64,000 nucleotides of DNA from an uncultured Actinomycetes bacterium (GCA_903893745.1 CAITNF010000004.1:1-64000); one strand, 5' to 3'; counted from the first letter of the stretch, positions 53,501 through 62,263 are shown. Notes: a model not told the origin generated them from the letters alone. Numbers and translations are program-made.

Positions 53501-54977
53501 GTGGCTGGCGCGAAAGAACCGCTAGCGACGTATCCGAGCCCATCGAGCCAATTGGTTCTTCACCAACATTGGCCATCACACGAATAATCAACTTGAGGTC
53601 TTCTTCGCTGTAGCCAAAATTCTTCTGAAGTTGCACTACTGAAGCGTGACTCGGGGTGAGCATTGGTCGAGCATCGAGGGCATCGAGCGAAAACTGTTCT
53701 TGATCTAGCCATTGACCGTAGGGGGCCAGCGCGGCCAACTCATCTTTAATCTCTTGATCATCGATGATGCGGCCCTGCTCAATATCAACTAAGAACATGC
53801 GACCGGGTTGCAATCTACCCTTCAGTTCAATATTTTCAGGACTGACCGGAAGGACGCCCACTTCGCTCGAGAAGATCACTCGACGGTCTTTAGTGACCCA
53901 ATATCGTGCGGGACGCAGTCCATTGCGGTCGAGGACCGCCCCGACGATTTTTCCGTCACAGAAAGTTATCGATGCCGGGCCATCCCACGGCTCCATTAAG
54001 GCCGCATGGAAGCGGTAGAAGTCACGGCGGGCGGGCTCCATCGCGGTAGAGCGTTCCCAGGCTTCAGGAATCATCATGAGTACTGCATGGGGCAGCGTAC
54101 GTCCAGCGTGAACGAGTAACTCCACCACTTCATCGAAACTGCCCGAATCACTGAGCCCTTCGGTAATTATGGGGGTCAGAGCACTCATCGGAACTGGAAA
54201 TTTTTCGCTCACCATCGTCGATTCGCGTGCCGTCATCCAGTTTCGATTACCGCGGACGGTATTGATTTCACCATTGTGCGAAACGTAACGGAATGGCTGT
54301 GCGAGGTCCCACCGAGGTAGCACATTGGTCGAAAATCGACTGTGCACGACGGCGATGGCCGTAGAAAGACGATCGTCGCTCAAATCTTTGAAGTAGGTGC
54401 GTAGTTGGGGCGAGGTCAACATGCCTTTGTATATCAATATGTTGACTGAGCACGACGATGCATAAATCGCCACTCGATGTTCAATCATCTTTCGCGCACA
54501 AAAAAGAGTTCGTTCGAGATCAGAGTCCTTTTCACCACGAGTCGACTCAATTAACTGTTGTGCGAAGTGTGGCTCGCTCGCCCCTGATGTGGGGCCCAGT
54601 ATTGATGAGTTCACTGGTACCGAGCGCCATTCGAGTGACCTCAGACCAACGCTTTCAAGTACTGCGTTTATGGCATTTCGGGTATCGGTTTCATCGAGGT
54701 CTCTCGGAATCATCCAGTGGGCAATTCCGTAAGAACCAGCAGCAGGAACGGGGCCGTTAAAGACTGACCGAACAAAAGTGTCGGGCATCTGGACCAAAAT
54801 TCCCGCACCATCACCAGACTCGATATCGGCACCAGTGGCGCCACGATGCTCAAGATTCTCGAGAATGGTGAGCGCGTCCGTTACCGTTGAGTGCGTTGAC
54901 GAACCCGTCAAGTCCGCAATCATGCCGACGCCGCAGGCGTCGTGTTCAAATGAGGGGTCGTAGAGGGTTCTGGTCAT
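50529..54977 (-). CDS. gltB: glutamate synthase large subunit
   Basis: The 1482-residue subunit makes glutamate from glutamine and 2-oxoglutarate. A 14-residue propeptide precedes the catalytic Cys15 (EHDACGVGMI). The amidotransferase domain covers about 15-400, the FMN/3Fe-4S synthase about 800-1180 (CVMMRVCHLDTCPVG is the cluster region) and the C-terminal beta-helix about 1240-1450. A good -10 TATAAT lies upstream, and the leader is about 30 bases. It is divergent from thiO. Confidence 0.96.
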   Translation of the reverse strand: MTRTLYDPSFEHDACGVGMIADLTGSSTHSTVTDALTILENLEHRGATGADIESGDGAGILVQMPDTFVRSVFNGPVPAAGSYGIAHWMIPRDLDETDTRNAINAVLESVGLRSLEWRSVPVNSSILGPTSGASEPHFAQQLIESTRGEKDSDLERTLFCARKMIEHRVAIYASSCSVNILIYKGMLTSPQLRTYFKDLSDDRLSTAIAVVHSRFSTNVLPRWDLAQPFRYVSHNGEINTVRGNRNWMTARESTMVSEKFPVPMSALTPIITEGLSDSGSFDEVVELLVHAGRTLPHAVLMMIPEAWERSTAMEPARRDFYRFHAALMEPWDGPASITFCDGKIVGAVLDRNGLRPARYWVTKDRRVIFSSEVGVLPVSPENIELKGRLQPGRMFLVDIEQGRIIDDQEIKDELAALAPYGQWLDQEQFSLDALDARPMLTPSHASVVQLQKNFGYSEEDLKLIIRVMANVGEEPIGSMGSDTSLAVLSRQPRSLFDYFTQLFAQVTNPPLDAIREELVTSTRVTLGGEENLLSETPAHCHQIVLPSPILSIDELAKIRYLEESSLAHGFKTVVVDGLFSAHGLDAPGARLEQAINRVCDQVVADIKAGANVIILSDRNTSKDLAAIPSLLLTSAVHHRLVDVHLRTSAALILEAGDVREVHHVALLLGFGASAVCPYLAYESIDALVVEGELTTESAFDARYQYGKALNKGIVKVMSKMGVSTVASYVGSQLFEAVGVGDNILESYFPGTKARIGGISLNKLASDVLALHRGAYAPMPGEPVELSNRGDYQWRRDGEIHLFNPRTVQKLQHATREKRFDIFKEYTALIDDQTRAPVTLRGLMDLVPASSPLPLDQVESVASIMKRFSTGAMSYGSISSEAHTTLAIAMNRIGGKSNTGEGGEDEDRFDTSDPLFNRRSAIKQVASGRFGVTSRYLVAADDLQIKVAQGAKPGEGGQLPGTKVYPWIAKTRHSTPGVGLISPPPHHDIYSIEDLKQLIFDLKNANDQARIHVKLVSEQGVGTIAAGVAKTHADIILISGHDGGTGAAPLTSLKHAGTPWEMGLAEAHQTLAQNGLRSRVVLQVDGQLKTGRDVIIAALLGAEEFGFATAPLVVSGCVMMRVCHLDTCPVGIATQNPKLRERFTGQPEFVENFFEFIAEEVRENLALLGISTLDELIGDTSKISLRSSDQFESGLDLSALLQLVPLDQRRQSLSQDHGLEDALDHKYLEEAVASVSRGEQFTYSGTVSNVNRAVGTLTGSALTRLLGPEDLAENRVTLNLRGSSGQSLGAFIPAGMTIRLSGDANDYMGKGLSGGRIILRPFETSTFLSNTNVIAGNVIGYGATSGEIFASGVVGERCGVRNSGATIVVEGAGDHACEYMTGGVVVILGDVGRNLAAGMSGGTLYLFDPDEKVYTHLSSGVYEIDPLEYGDDNFLLALVTRFAQETDSVVARSIVDSWREARQHFVRIETSEYQRVRDELRNG

Positions 54978-55011
54978 GGCGTTTTCCTAGGGGCAACGCT
55001 GACCCAACATC

Positions 55012-55017
55012 ATTATA
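55012..55017 (-). promoter_or_regulatory. -10 TATAAT of gltBD
   Basis: On the minus strand TATAAT gives a transcript with a leader of about 28 bases and AGGAAAA near the gltB start. It is the only consensus -10 with a leader noted here. Confidence 0.45.
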
Positions 55018-55045
55018 TCTGGGAATAATGATCTCAGAAACATCG

Positions 55046-55051
55046 TACGCT
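55046..55051 (+). promoter_or_regulatory. -10 box TACGCT, leaderless start of thiO
   Basis: TACGCT, six bases, then GTG 55058. The same hexamer and spacing precede thiG, which supports co-expression and fixes the start over ATG 55028. Confidence 0.5.
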
Positions 55052-55057
55052 GGTCTG

Positions 55058-56125
55058 GTGAGTCGATTGAAAGTCGTAATTGTCGGTGGTGGAATAATCG
55101 GTCTCACGACTGCATTTCGCGCAGCGCAGTCGGGCTACGAAGTGACATTGCTCGATCCCCTGGTCGCCAAGGGAGCGACCTGGGCGGCGGCGGGAATGTT
55201 GGCACCAATCGCTGAGATTTCTCCTGGTGAGGAGGACAACTATCGGCTGCAATTGGAAGCTCTTGCTGGCTGGCGTCAGCTTGATGATGAATTGCACTCT
55301 GTCATCCATCGAAGGCTCGCACTTACTGAATCAGGGACCTTGTTGGTCGGTTGGGACGCCAGCGACCGGCGACTAGTCGACCAATTTAAAACCGTTGCGC
55401 AGTCCTTCGGTGCCCCAGTGCTACCAATCCAACGTTCAACACACTCCGAGGCTTTCAGCGGCGTCACGGCCCGAATTACGGACGGTCTTCTCCTCGCCGG
55501 TGATGCGTGGCTCGACCCTGATCAAGCCGTTGAGCATCTGATTGAAGCGCTGGGCCGTCTACCGGTGACGATTATTGGTGAACAAGTTGAAAAAATTGGC
55601 AATGACACGAGTGGTATTTGGGCAGAAACATCCACGAACCGCTACTTGGGAGACAGAGGCATCTGTGCCACTGGTTGGCATGAACTTCCAAAAGGTGTCC
55701 AACCTATCGAAGACCACCAAGTTCGACCGGTCCGCGGCGTGACCGTACGAGTGCAGGGCCCTGACCGGTCCGGTCAGCCAATGATCCGAGCCTTCATCCG
55801 TGGTCGCTCGTTCTACATGGTGAGCCGACCAGGAGGGTACTGCGTCATAGGGGCCAGCGCCGATGAAAAACCCGACCTCTTGATCGAGGTCGGCGAGCTA
55901 CAGCGGCTCTTACGTGACGCTCTCGATTTGTTGCCCGAGTTGGAGAACGCTGCACTGCTGGAAACTCGAAGTGGTGTCCGACCCGCCAGCGCCAACCTAC
56001 TTCCATTCTTTGGCGAGCTTTCTGTACCGGGTTGGGCGTGGTCGTCGGGCCACTACCGTCACGGTGTCACCTTGGCGCCGTCTGCGGCGAACCGAGCTCT
56101 GGACTATCTCAAAGGAGCAACGTGA
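55058..56125 (+). CDS. thiO: glycine oxidase (thiazole branch)
   Basis: The 355-residue FAD enzyme oxidises glycine to the imine used by ThiG. It has VVIVGGGIIGLTTAFRAAQ at its N-terminus, a Gly-rich GATWAAAGMLAPIAE, and C-terminal RSGVRPASANLLPFFG and WSSGHYRHGVTLAP typical of ThiO. The GTG start is preferred for the promoter; an ATG 30 bases upstream is possible. Its stop overlaps thiS as GTGA. Confidence 0.93.
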   Translation: MSRLKVVIVGGGIIGLTTAFRAAQSGYEVTLLDPLVAKGATWAAAGMLAPIAEISPGEEDNYRLQLEALAGWRQLDDELHSVIHRRLALTESGTLLVGWDASDRRLVDQFKTVAQSFGAPVLPIQRSTHSEAFSGVTARITDGLLLAGDAWLDPDQAVEHLIEALGRLPVTIIGEQVEKIGNDTSGIWAETSTNRYLGDRGICATGWHELPKGVQPIEDHQVRPVRGVTVRVQGPDRSGQPMIRAFIRGRSFYMVSRPGGYCVIGASADEKPDLLIEVGELQRLLRDALDLLPELENAALLETRSGVRPASANLLPFFGELSVPGWAWSSGHYRHGVTLAPSAANRALDYLKGAT

Positions 56126-56316
56126 TACGAGTAAACGGAGAGCTACAGAACTTCATCGCCGCCACAGTCAGCAACCTCCTCAGTGAGATGGGCATTGAGA
56201 CACGCGGCATAGCGGTTGCCCTGAACGGCGAGATCGTCTCTCGATCCGAGTGGTCAAGTACCCTCATCAATGACAACGATTCAATTGAAGTAGTGACGGC
56301 TGCGGCCGGAGGTTGA
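56122..56316 (+). CDS. thiS: sulfur carrier protein ThiS
   Basis: The 64-residue ubiquitin-fold protein ends in GG, whose thiocarboxylate donates sulfur to ThiG. The start is MIRVNGE and the end is VVTAAAGG. It starts at GTG 56122 with AAAGGAG a few bases upstream and a GTGA overlap with thiO. ThiF or another activator is not seen nearby. Confidence 0.93.
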   Translation: MIRVNGELQNFIAATVSNLLSEMGIETRGIAVALNGEIVSRSEWSSTLINDNDSIEVVTAAAGG

Positions 56317-56331
56317 GTTAAGGAGATGAAC

Positions 56332-56487
56332 ATGTCCAGTGACGAATTAATTAATGCTCTCGACGAACGCCTTTTGGAGGCGCTGCGAGCCAAAGCTACT
56401 GGGGAGACAATTATGTTTCTCTGTGAAGCGCGTGCGTGGCTCACCCATCCCGACCAGCCACACGGTGCGACGCGTACTGGCGCCTAA
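56332..56487 (+). CDS. 51-residue small protein after thiS
   Basis: The short frame begins at ATG 56332, with a very strong ribosome-binding site (TAAGGAG at 56319-56325) and 15 bases after thiS. It encodes a helical N-terminal half (SSDELINALDERLLEALRAK), one Cys in IMFLCEARAW, and a C-terminal tail. It is likely the third gene of the thiO-thiS transcript. Not recognised. Confidence 0.6.
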   Translation: MSSDELINALDERLLEALRAKATGETIMFLCEARAWLTHPDQPHGATRTGA

Positions 56488-56498
56488 TTCACGTCGGC

Positions 56499-56504
56499 TA
56501 GGAT
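56499..56504 (+). promoter_or_regulatory. -10 box TAGGAT upstream of tRNA-Pro
   Basis: TAGGAT lies ten bases before the tRNA gene, the normal place for a transcript starting close to its 5' end. Confidence 0.4.
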
Positions 56505-56514
56505 TTCTCTCTCA

Positions 56515-56593
56515 CGGGCTGTGGCTTAGTTTGGTCTAGAGCGCTCGGCTGGGGGCCGAGAGATCGGGAGTTCAAATCTCCCCAGCCCGACCA
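56515..56593 (+). tRNA. tRNA-Pro (anticodon GGG)
   Basis: The cloverleaf folds fully: the acceptor CGGGCTG pairs with CAGCCCG, the D stem is GCTT with GAGC, the anticodon stem CTCGG/CCGAG holds the loop CTGGGGG (anticodon GGG), and GGGAG/CTCCC forms the T stem around TTCAAAT. The 3' end has encoded CCA. A C1-G72 pair is typical of bacterial tRNA-Pro. Confidence 0.95.
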
Positions 56594-56719
56594 TTAAGGA
56601 TTAACGGTATCTGACAGCACCCACCAGTTGGGCGCCGATAGTGTTGGTAGTAATTAGGACGACCTGACGGTCGGCGTTCGAGCGAACTGCTCGGAACAGG
56701 TATTTCAGAGAGGGTGATT

Positions 56720-56734
56720 CCAACCGAAGGTTGG
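56720..56734 (+). promoter_or_regulatory. hairpin over the ribosome-binding region of the oxidase gene
   Basis: CCAACC-GAA-GGTTGG is a perfect six-bp hairpin ending seven bases before ATG 56742, so it covers the only GAAGG-like Shine-Dalgarno sequence. It may limit translation. A regulatory role is inference. Confidence 0.35.
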
Positions 56735-56741
56735 ACACGGC

Positions 56742-58154
56742 ATGGCTGAGAAGGATTCCTTCGTACTCCGGCACCTGGCTGATGTGCAGCCAGAACTTTG
56801 GTGGCTTGACTCCGACCCACTCGAGCCCGCTCCACACTCTGCACTCGTTGGTGACCTTGGTGCAGACCTTTGTGTCGTAGGGGCGGGCTACACGGGACTA
56901 TGGACCGCACTTCTCGCCAAGGAGAGGGACCCCTTGCGCAACGTCATCGTGATCGAGCAGTTTGAAACAGGAGCTGGCGCATCTGGTCGCAATGGTGGTT
57001 TCTGCTCCGCTTCGCTCACCCATGGATTCAGCAATGGAGTTCACCGTTTTGCGGCCGAGATGCCCATCATCGAACGCCTGGGACGTGAAAACCTTGATGA
57101 GATTGAGCAGACAATCAAGCGGTACCAGATACCTTGCGATTGGGAGCGGACGGGCGAGCTTCGTGTGGCGCTTACCGACTGGCAACTCCGTGACATGACC
57201 GAAGAGGCGCGTTTGCGTAATGGGCTTGGCGACCACGTAGTCGTGCTCAATCAAGAGGAAGTCCAAGCTCGCGTGCATTCCCCCGTCTACAAAGGTGGCA
57301 TCTTCGACCACGATGGCACCGCACTAGTTGACCCGGCACGATTGGTGTGGGGTCTCGAACGAGCCTGCCTTAGCCTGGGCGTGCAAATCTTCGAGAACTC
57401 GAAAGTGGAATGGCTCGAAGACGTCGATGACGCCGTACGAGTTCACACGCCGTACGGAGCGGTGACTGCTGCACGAGTAGCGCTTGCGACGAACGTGTTC
57501 ACACCCCTCATCCGATCTGCTCGCAAGTACGTTGTACCGGTCTATGACTTCCAGCTGGTGACAGAGCCACTTACGGCGAAGCAACTCGCCAGTATTGGAT
57601 GGGATGGTCGTGAGGGTGTTGCTGATTCCGGTAATCAGTTTCACTACTATCGGCTCACGAAGGAAAACTCCATTCTCTGGGGTGGCTACGACGCCATCTA
57701 CAATTTCCGGGGAAAAGTTCGCCGTGAGTACGAATTCAATGCCGAAACGTACGCCACGCTCGCCAAGCACTTCTTGACGACCTTCCCCCAACTCGCAGGC
57801 ATTAAGTTCACTCACGCTTGGGGTGGAGCAATCGATACCTGTACCCGATTCTCGCCATTCTGGGGAACGGCGCTGGGGGGTAAAGCGGCCTACGTCCTGG
57901 GCTATACCGGGCTTGGTGTCGCGTCGACACGATTCGGGGCCGCAACGATGCTTGATTTGCTCGACGACCTTGATACTGAGCGGACTCGACTGACAATGGT
58001 TCGGCGACGTCCAGTTCCCTTCCCGCCCGAACCGTTTAAATGGATATTCATTCGTTTGACCCAGCAGGCCCTGCGAAAGTCAGATCTACGCGAAGGACGA
58101 AGGGGGATCTGGCTGAAGTTGATGGATCTCTTTGGCCTGGGCTTCGACTCGTAA
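56742..58154 (+). CDS. FAD-dependent amine oxidoreductase (PuuB-like)
   Basis: The 470-residue protein is a DAO-fold FAD enzyme. It has the Rossmann loop VVGAGYTGLWTALLAKE (about residues 45-61) followed by GASGRNGGFCSASLTHGF, which is typical of gamma-glutamylputrescine oxidase (PuuB) and related amine oxidases. A C-terminal segment GYTGLGVASTRFGA also fits. The PuuD-like hydrolase at 18839 suggests a putrescine route, but other genes are missing here. It follows tRNA-Pro after about 150 bases. Confidence 0.87.
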   Translation: MAEKDSFVLRHLADVQPELWWLDSDPLEPAPHSALVGDLGADLCVVGAGYTGLWTALLAKERDPLRNVIVIEQFETGAGASGRNGGFCSASLTHGFSNGVHRFAAEMPIIERLGRENLDEIEQTIKRYQIPCDWERTGELRVALTDWQLRDMTEEARLRNGLGDHVVVLNQEEVQARVHSPVYKGGIFDHDGTALVDPARLVWGLERACLSLGVQIFENSKVEWLEDVDDAVRVHTPYGAVTAARVALATNVFTPLIRSARKYVVPVYDFQLVTEPLTAKQLASIGWDGREGVADSGNQFHYYRLTKENSILWGGYDAIYNFRGKVRREYEFNAETYATLAKHFLTTFPQLAGIKFTHAWGGAIDTCTRFSPFWGTALGGKAAYVLGYTGLGVASTRFGAATMLDLLDDLDTERTRLTMVRRRPVPFPPEPFKWIFIRLTQQALRKSDLREGRRGIWLKLMDLFGLGFDS

Positions 58155-58177
58155 ATCGCTTCTAACTTCTAAAACTA

Positions 58178-60145
58178 TTAGTCCTCATTTGATGAACTCT
58201 CCATCAGTCCCGCAATCATGTTGACCACGAGAGGGTCGGTAAGCGTTGTGACGTCTCCGAGTGAGCGACTTTCTGCGACGTCCTGGAGTAGCCGCCTCAT
58301 AATTTTCCCTGAGCGAGTCTTCGGCAGATCCGGCGTCAGGATTATCTGACGTGGTCGAGCGATTGGGCTTATAACTTTCGCGACGTGCTGGCGGAGCTCT
58401 TCGATAATCTCCGCATGATTTTGTTCGTGATCATCCTTAACAAACTTCAACGTCACAAACGCCACAATTGCCTGTCCGGTGGTGTCGTCCGATGCCCCCA
58501 CCACTGCCGCTTCGGCTACTGCGGGGTGACCTACCAATGCGTGTTCCACCTCGGTTGTCGACAGGCGATGTCCGGATATATTCATCACGTCATCGATCCG
58601 ACCCAGTAGCCAAATATCGCCGTCTTTATCGCGCTTGGCACCGTCACCGGCGAAGTACTTGCCCGGAAATCGATCCCAGTACGTTGATTGAAATCGAGAT
58701 GGATCACCATATATTCCTCTGGTCATCGCGGGCCATGGCTTGGTAATGACTAAGTAGCCGCCTTCTCCATTGGCCACCGACTGACCCGCCTCATTAACCA
58801 CGTCAACACTGATGCCGGGCATACCACGCATCGCGGCGCCGGGCTTCGCGGCGGCGACGCCCGGAAGCGGCGATACCATCATTGAACCCGTTTCGGTCTG
58901 CCACCACGTATCGATAATGGGACACCGGCTGGCTCCAATTGTTTCGTAAAACCAGATCCACGCCTCCGGATTAATTGGTTCTCCGACCGAACCCAGTAGC
59001 CGCAAGCTGGATAAATCGTGCCCAGCGGGTAATTCATCTCCCCATTTCATAAGCATTCGAATAGTGGTTGGTGCAGTGTAAAGAATTGAAACGCCGTATT
59101 CTTCGATGATCTTCCACCATCGATCTTTGCCACCTGAATCTGGCAATCCTTCGTAAAGTATTTGCGTTGCTCCATTGATGAGTGGTCCATAGACGATGTA
59201 ACTGTGGCCGGTAATCCAACCAATATCCGCCGCAGTCCAGCACACATCTTTCTCTGCCTTGACGTCTAAGACGTAGTAGTACGTAGCTGCGGCTTGCGTG
59301 AGATAGCCAGCAGTTGTGTGAAAAATGCCTTTTGGCTTTGCTGTGGTTCCCGACGTATACATCAAAAAGAGCGGGTGTTCGGCTTCGAAGAACTTCGCTT
59401 CGTGCGTCGATGATTGACGGTCCACTATCTCATGCCACCAATGGTCTCTGGTGGGCACCCACTCGATTTCACCAGCCGTTCGTTTCACCACCAGTACTGC
59501 ACGAACGTCGGGACATGACTCTAGGGCTTCGTCAACTGCGGGCTTCAGGGGACTTGCGGCGCCGCGACGAAACGCTCCATCGGCGGTGATGACGAAAGTG
59601 CAGCCGGAGTCCAGTATGCGACTTGCCAACGCGTCCGCCGAGAAGCCTCCAAAGATAACTGAGTGCATGGCTCCGAGCCGCACAATGGCCAGCATCGCCA
59701 CTACGGCTTCGGGAATCATTGGCATGTAAACCGCTACTCGATCACCTTCCTTGACTCCTAATTCGGTCAAGGCATTGGCGGCCTGTGATACCAGACACAG
59801 TAATTCAGCGTACGTAATTGTTCGTCGTTCGCCCTCACCATCACCGATCCAGTGATAGGCCACTTTGTCACCGTTTCCTGCTTCGACGTGTCGATCGACA
59901 CAGTTGACGCTGGCGTTCAATGTTCCATCAGCAAACCACTTGGCGAACGGCGACTCCCACTCCAGGATTTTCGTGGGCTCTTTATGCCACACCAGCCGAT
60001 TGGCTTGGGCACGCCACCATCGTTCGGGGTCGTGGTCAGCTTCTTCGTAGATTGCAGCGTGTGCATTCGCTTGCGCCACGAAGGCAGCACTCGGCTGAAA
60101 GGTCCGCGTTTCTTCCAACCACGCTTCTAGTTTTGCCTCACCCAC
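58178..60145 (-). CDS. acs: acetyl-CoA synthetase
   Basis: The 655-residue enzyme makes acetyl-CoA from acetate, ATP and CoA. It has the AMP-binding motif MYTSGTTAKPKGIFHTTAGY, WWQTETGS and the catalytic Lys in PKTRSGKIMRRLL, which can be acetylated. GTG 60145 is chosen for GGGAGGGCC just upstream and gives the usual Acs length; a TTG at 60199 would add 18 residues. Two hundred bases downstream of the gltBD/thiO region, it is a separate unit. Confidence 0.94.
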   Translation of the reverse strand: MGEAKLEAWLEETRTFQPSAAFVAQANAHAAIYEEADHDPERWWRAQANRLVWHKEPTKILEWESPFAKWFADGTLNASVNCVDRHVEAGNGDKVAYHWIGDGEGERRTITYAELLCLVSQAANALTELGVKEGDRVAVYMPMIPEAVVAMLAIVRLGAMHSVIFGGFSADALASRILDSGCTFVITADGAFRRGAASPLKPAVDEALESCPDVRAVLVVKRTAGEIEWVPTRDHWWHEIVDRQSSTHEAKFFEAEHPLFLMYTSGTTAKPKGIFHTTAGYLTQAAATYYYVLDVKAEKDVCWTAADIGWITGHSYIVYGPLINGATQILYEGLPDSGGKDRWWKIIEEYGVSILYTAPTTIRMLMKWGDELPAGHDLSSLRLLGSVGEPINPEAWIWFYETIGASRCPIIDTWWQTETGSMMVSPLPGVAAAKPGAAMRGMPGISVDVVNEAGQSVANGEGGYLVITKPWPAMTRGIYGDPSRFQSTYWDRFPGKYFAGDGAKRDKDGDIWLLGRIDDVMNISGHRLSTTEVEHALVGHPAVAEAAVVGASDDTTGQAIVAFVTLKFVKDDHEQNHAEIIEELRQHVAKVISPIARPRQIILTPDLPKTRSGKIMRRLLQDVAESRSLGDVTTLTDPLVVNMIAGLMESSSNED

Positions 60146-60308
60146 TGGCCCTCCCACAGTTTTCGATACCGAACAAAGATTCAAATCGACGCGCCACAAC
60201 TCGCCAATAAATTATGGTTCGGTTATTTCTCACTAAACCTACTCACGATCAGATGGGCTTTCTCGAATTAATTTCGAAGCGCGTACAGAGCAGGAAAAGG
60301 AGGGAAAC

Positions 60309-61082
60309 TCAGCTCTGGTCGAGCGCCTGGCGAAAGGAGCGAATCGTGGCTTCGATATCTTGCGGCGTCGCTCCACTCAAAATCTGCTGCACTAGGGCTG
60401 ATCCAACGATGACACCATCAGCGTATGAACTGACTTCTTGAGCTTGACCAGGCGTAGTAATCCCAATTCCAACATAAATTGGAATGTCCGTTGCCGCTCG
60501 AATCGTGTCAACGACGCGATGCGCGTCACCTTCATCCGTCGACTTTCCTGTCACCGCCATGCGGGCCGAGGCGTATGAGAAACCTTCGCACACGTTCGCA
60601 ATCTTCGCGACTCGGTCTTCATCTGTGGATGGTGCAGTCAAGAAAATATTTGCCACGTCATCGCTGGCACAGCAGTGCACCCACTCACCAGATTCTTCGA
60701 GCGTGAGGTCGGGAATAATCGCTCCCGTAACGTGAGCGGCACGCAACGCGCCGGCAGCCTTCAATAATCCATAGTGATGAATGATGTTGTAATACGTCAT
60801 TGCCACGAGCGGCACTGACGAGGTTAGTGATCGCAAATCACTGCACGCACTGTCGAGAGTCGTGCCCCGAGCAAGCGAACGCATTGCCGCTTCTTGGATG
60901 ACGACGCCGTCCATCATTGGATCTGAAAAAGGGATTCCAATCTCAATTACGTCTGCGCCACCGTGTATCGCCGCATCAACGTAATGAAGCCAATCGGGGG
61001 TCAGTCCGGCTACGAAATACGGTACCAGGGCCTTTCTTCCAGATGCTCGTAACGTTCGCAGCTGGGTCTCGAGTGATTTCAT
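60309..61082 (-). CDS. trpA: tryptophan synthase alpha chain
   Basis: The 257-residue TIM-barrel subunit releases indole from indole-3-glycerol phosphate. It has the catalytic Glu in DVIEIGIPFSDPMMDGVVIQ, FLTAPSTDEDR and PIYVGIGITTPGQA (phosphate site). Last gene of trpC-F-B-A; its ATG overlaps the trpB stop as ATGA. Confidence 0.95.
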   Translation of the reverse strand: MKSLETQLRTLRASGRKALVPYFVAGLTPDWLHYVDAAIHGGADVIEIGIPFSDPMMDGVVIQEAAMRSLARGTTLDSACSDLRSLTSSVPLVAMTYYNIIHHYGLLKAAGALRAAHVTGAIIPDLTLEESGEWVHCCASDDVANIFLTAPSTDEDRVAKIANVCEGFSYASARMAVTGKSTDEGDAHRVVDTIRAATDIPIYVGIGITTPGQAQEVSSYADGVIVGSALVQQILSGATPQDIEATIRSFRQALDQS

Positions 61083-62263
61083 GCCCCGGCTCGTAAAATT
61101 GATCGAACTTGCGCTACGTCTTTGTCGCCTCGGCCCGAAAGATTCAGCAGTACCGATGAACCGCGAGGAATCGATTTACCAACCTCCTGGACGATCCAAG
61201 CCACGGCATGGGCTGTCTCAAGGGCCGGAATTATTCCTTCCATCTCGCTAAGAAGTTGTAACGCCGACAGCACATCTTCGTCACCGATTGGGTAGTACTC
61301 CGCACGACCAGTGGCCGCGAGGTGGGCGTGTTCAGGGCCGATTCCGGGATAGTCCAGTCCGGCTGATATGGAGTGAGCTTCCTCAATTTGACCAAATTCA
61401 TCTTGTATGAGTAATGAGCGCATCCCGTGCAGGACTCCGGGCGAGCCAAGACCAACGGCGGACCCTCCGGCGGCTTCAATCCCGATCAGGCGAGCGGTGC
61501 TATTCGCGAAACCCGCAAAAATGCCGGCCGCATTCGATCCGCCACCGACGCAAGCAACCACCGCGTCCGGAGTGCCAACGTTCAAATCAACTAGCTGTTG
61601 TGAAGCTTCATGGCCAACAATGCTCTGCATTTCACGGACCATCCAAGGAAACGGGTGCGGCCCCATAACTGATCCAAGGCAGTAGTGGGTGTCCTTCACG
61701 CACGTCACCCACTCCCGCATCGCTTCATTTACCGCGTCTTTGAGTGTGCGACTTCCGGAGGAAACTGGGACAACAGTCGCCCCCAGAAGCTCCATCCGAA
61801 AAACATTCAACTCTTGCCGCTTCGTATCAACCTCACCCATGTACACCGTGCAATCGAGACCCAGTCGAGCAGCTGCCGTGGCAGTTGCCACACCATGTTG
61901 GCCAGCACCAGTTTCCGCAATTACGCGTGTCTTGCCCATCCGCTTAGTTAGAAGCGTCTGACCAACAACGTTGTTGATCTTGTGAGAGCCCGTGTGTGCA
62001 AGATCTTCACGTTTCGCGTAGAGCTCAATTCCCAGGAGGGCCGAGAGTCGACGAAGTGGCGTGACCGGGGTCGGTCGACCCCCAAACTCACGCAGCACTG
62101 TGTGATACTCGTCGAGAAATACTGGGTCGGACCAGGCCTCTATGAATGCAGTTTCAAGCTCAAGACACGCTGGCATGAGCGCCTCGGCAACAAATCGGCC
62201 TCCGAACTCTCCAAAGCGGCCACGATCGTCCGGAGCGGACATGAATGTATCAACGCGTGTCAT
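61079..62263 (-). CDS. trpB: tryptophan synthase beta chain
   Basis: The 394-residue PLP enzyme joins indole and serine. It has FGEFGGRFVAEALMPA, the PLP Lys in EDLAHTGSHKINNVVGQ, and CVGGGSNAAGIF (phosphate loop of PLP). It starts at ATG 62263 as TAATG with trpF; an internal ATG eight codons later is possible. Confidence 0.96.
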   Translation of the reverse strand: MTRVDTFMSAPDDRGRFGEFGGRFVAEALMPACLELETAFIEAWSDPVFLDEYHTVLREFGGRPTPVTPLRRLSALLGIELYAKREDLAHTGSHKINNVVGQTLLTKRMGKTRVIAETGAGQHGVATATAAARLGLDCTVYMGEVDTKRQELNVFRMELLGATVVPVSSGSRTLKDAVNEAMREWVTCVKDTHYCLGSVMGPHPFPWMVREMQSIVGHEASQQLVDLNVGTPDAVVACVGGGSNAAGIFAGFANSTARLIGIEAAGGSAVGLGSPGVLHGMRSLLIQDEFGQIEEAHSISAGLDYPGIGPEHAHLAATGRAEYYPIGDEDVLSALQLLSEMEGIIPALETAHAVAWIVQEVGKSIPRGSSVLLNLSGRGDKDVAQVRSILRAGA

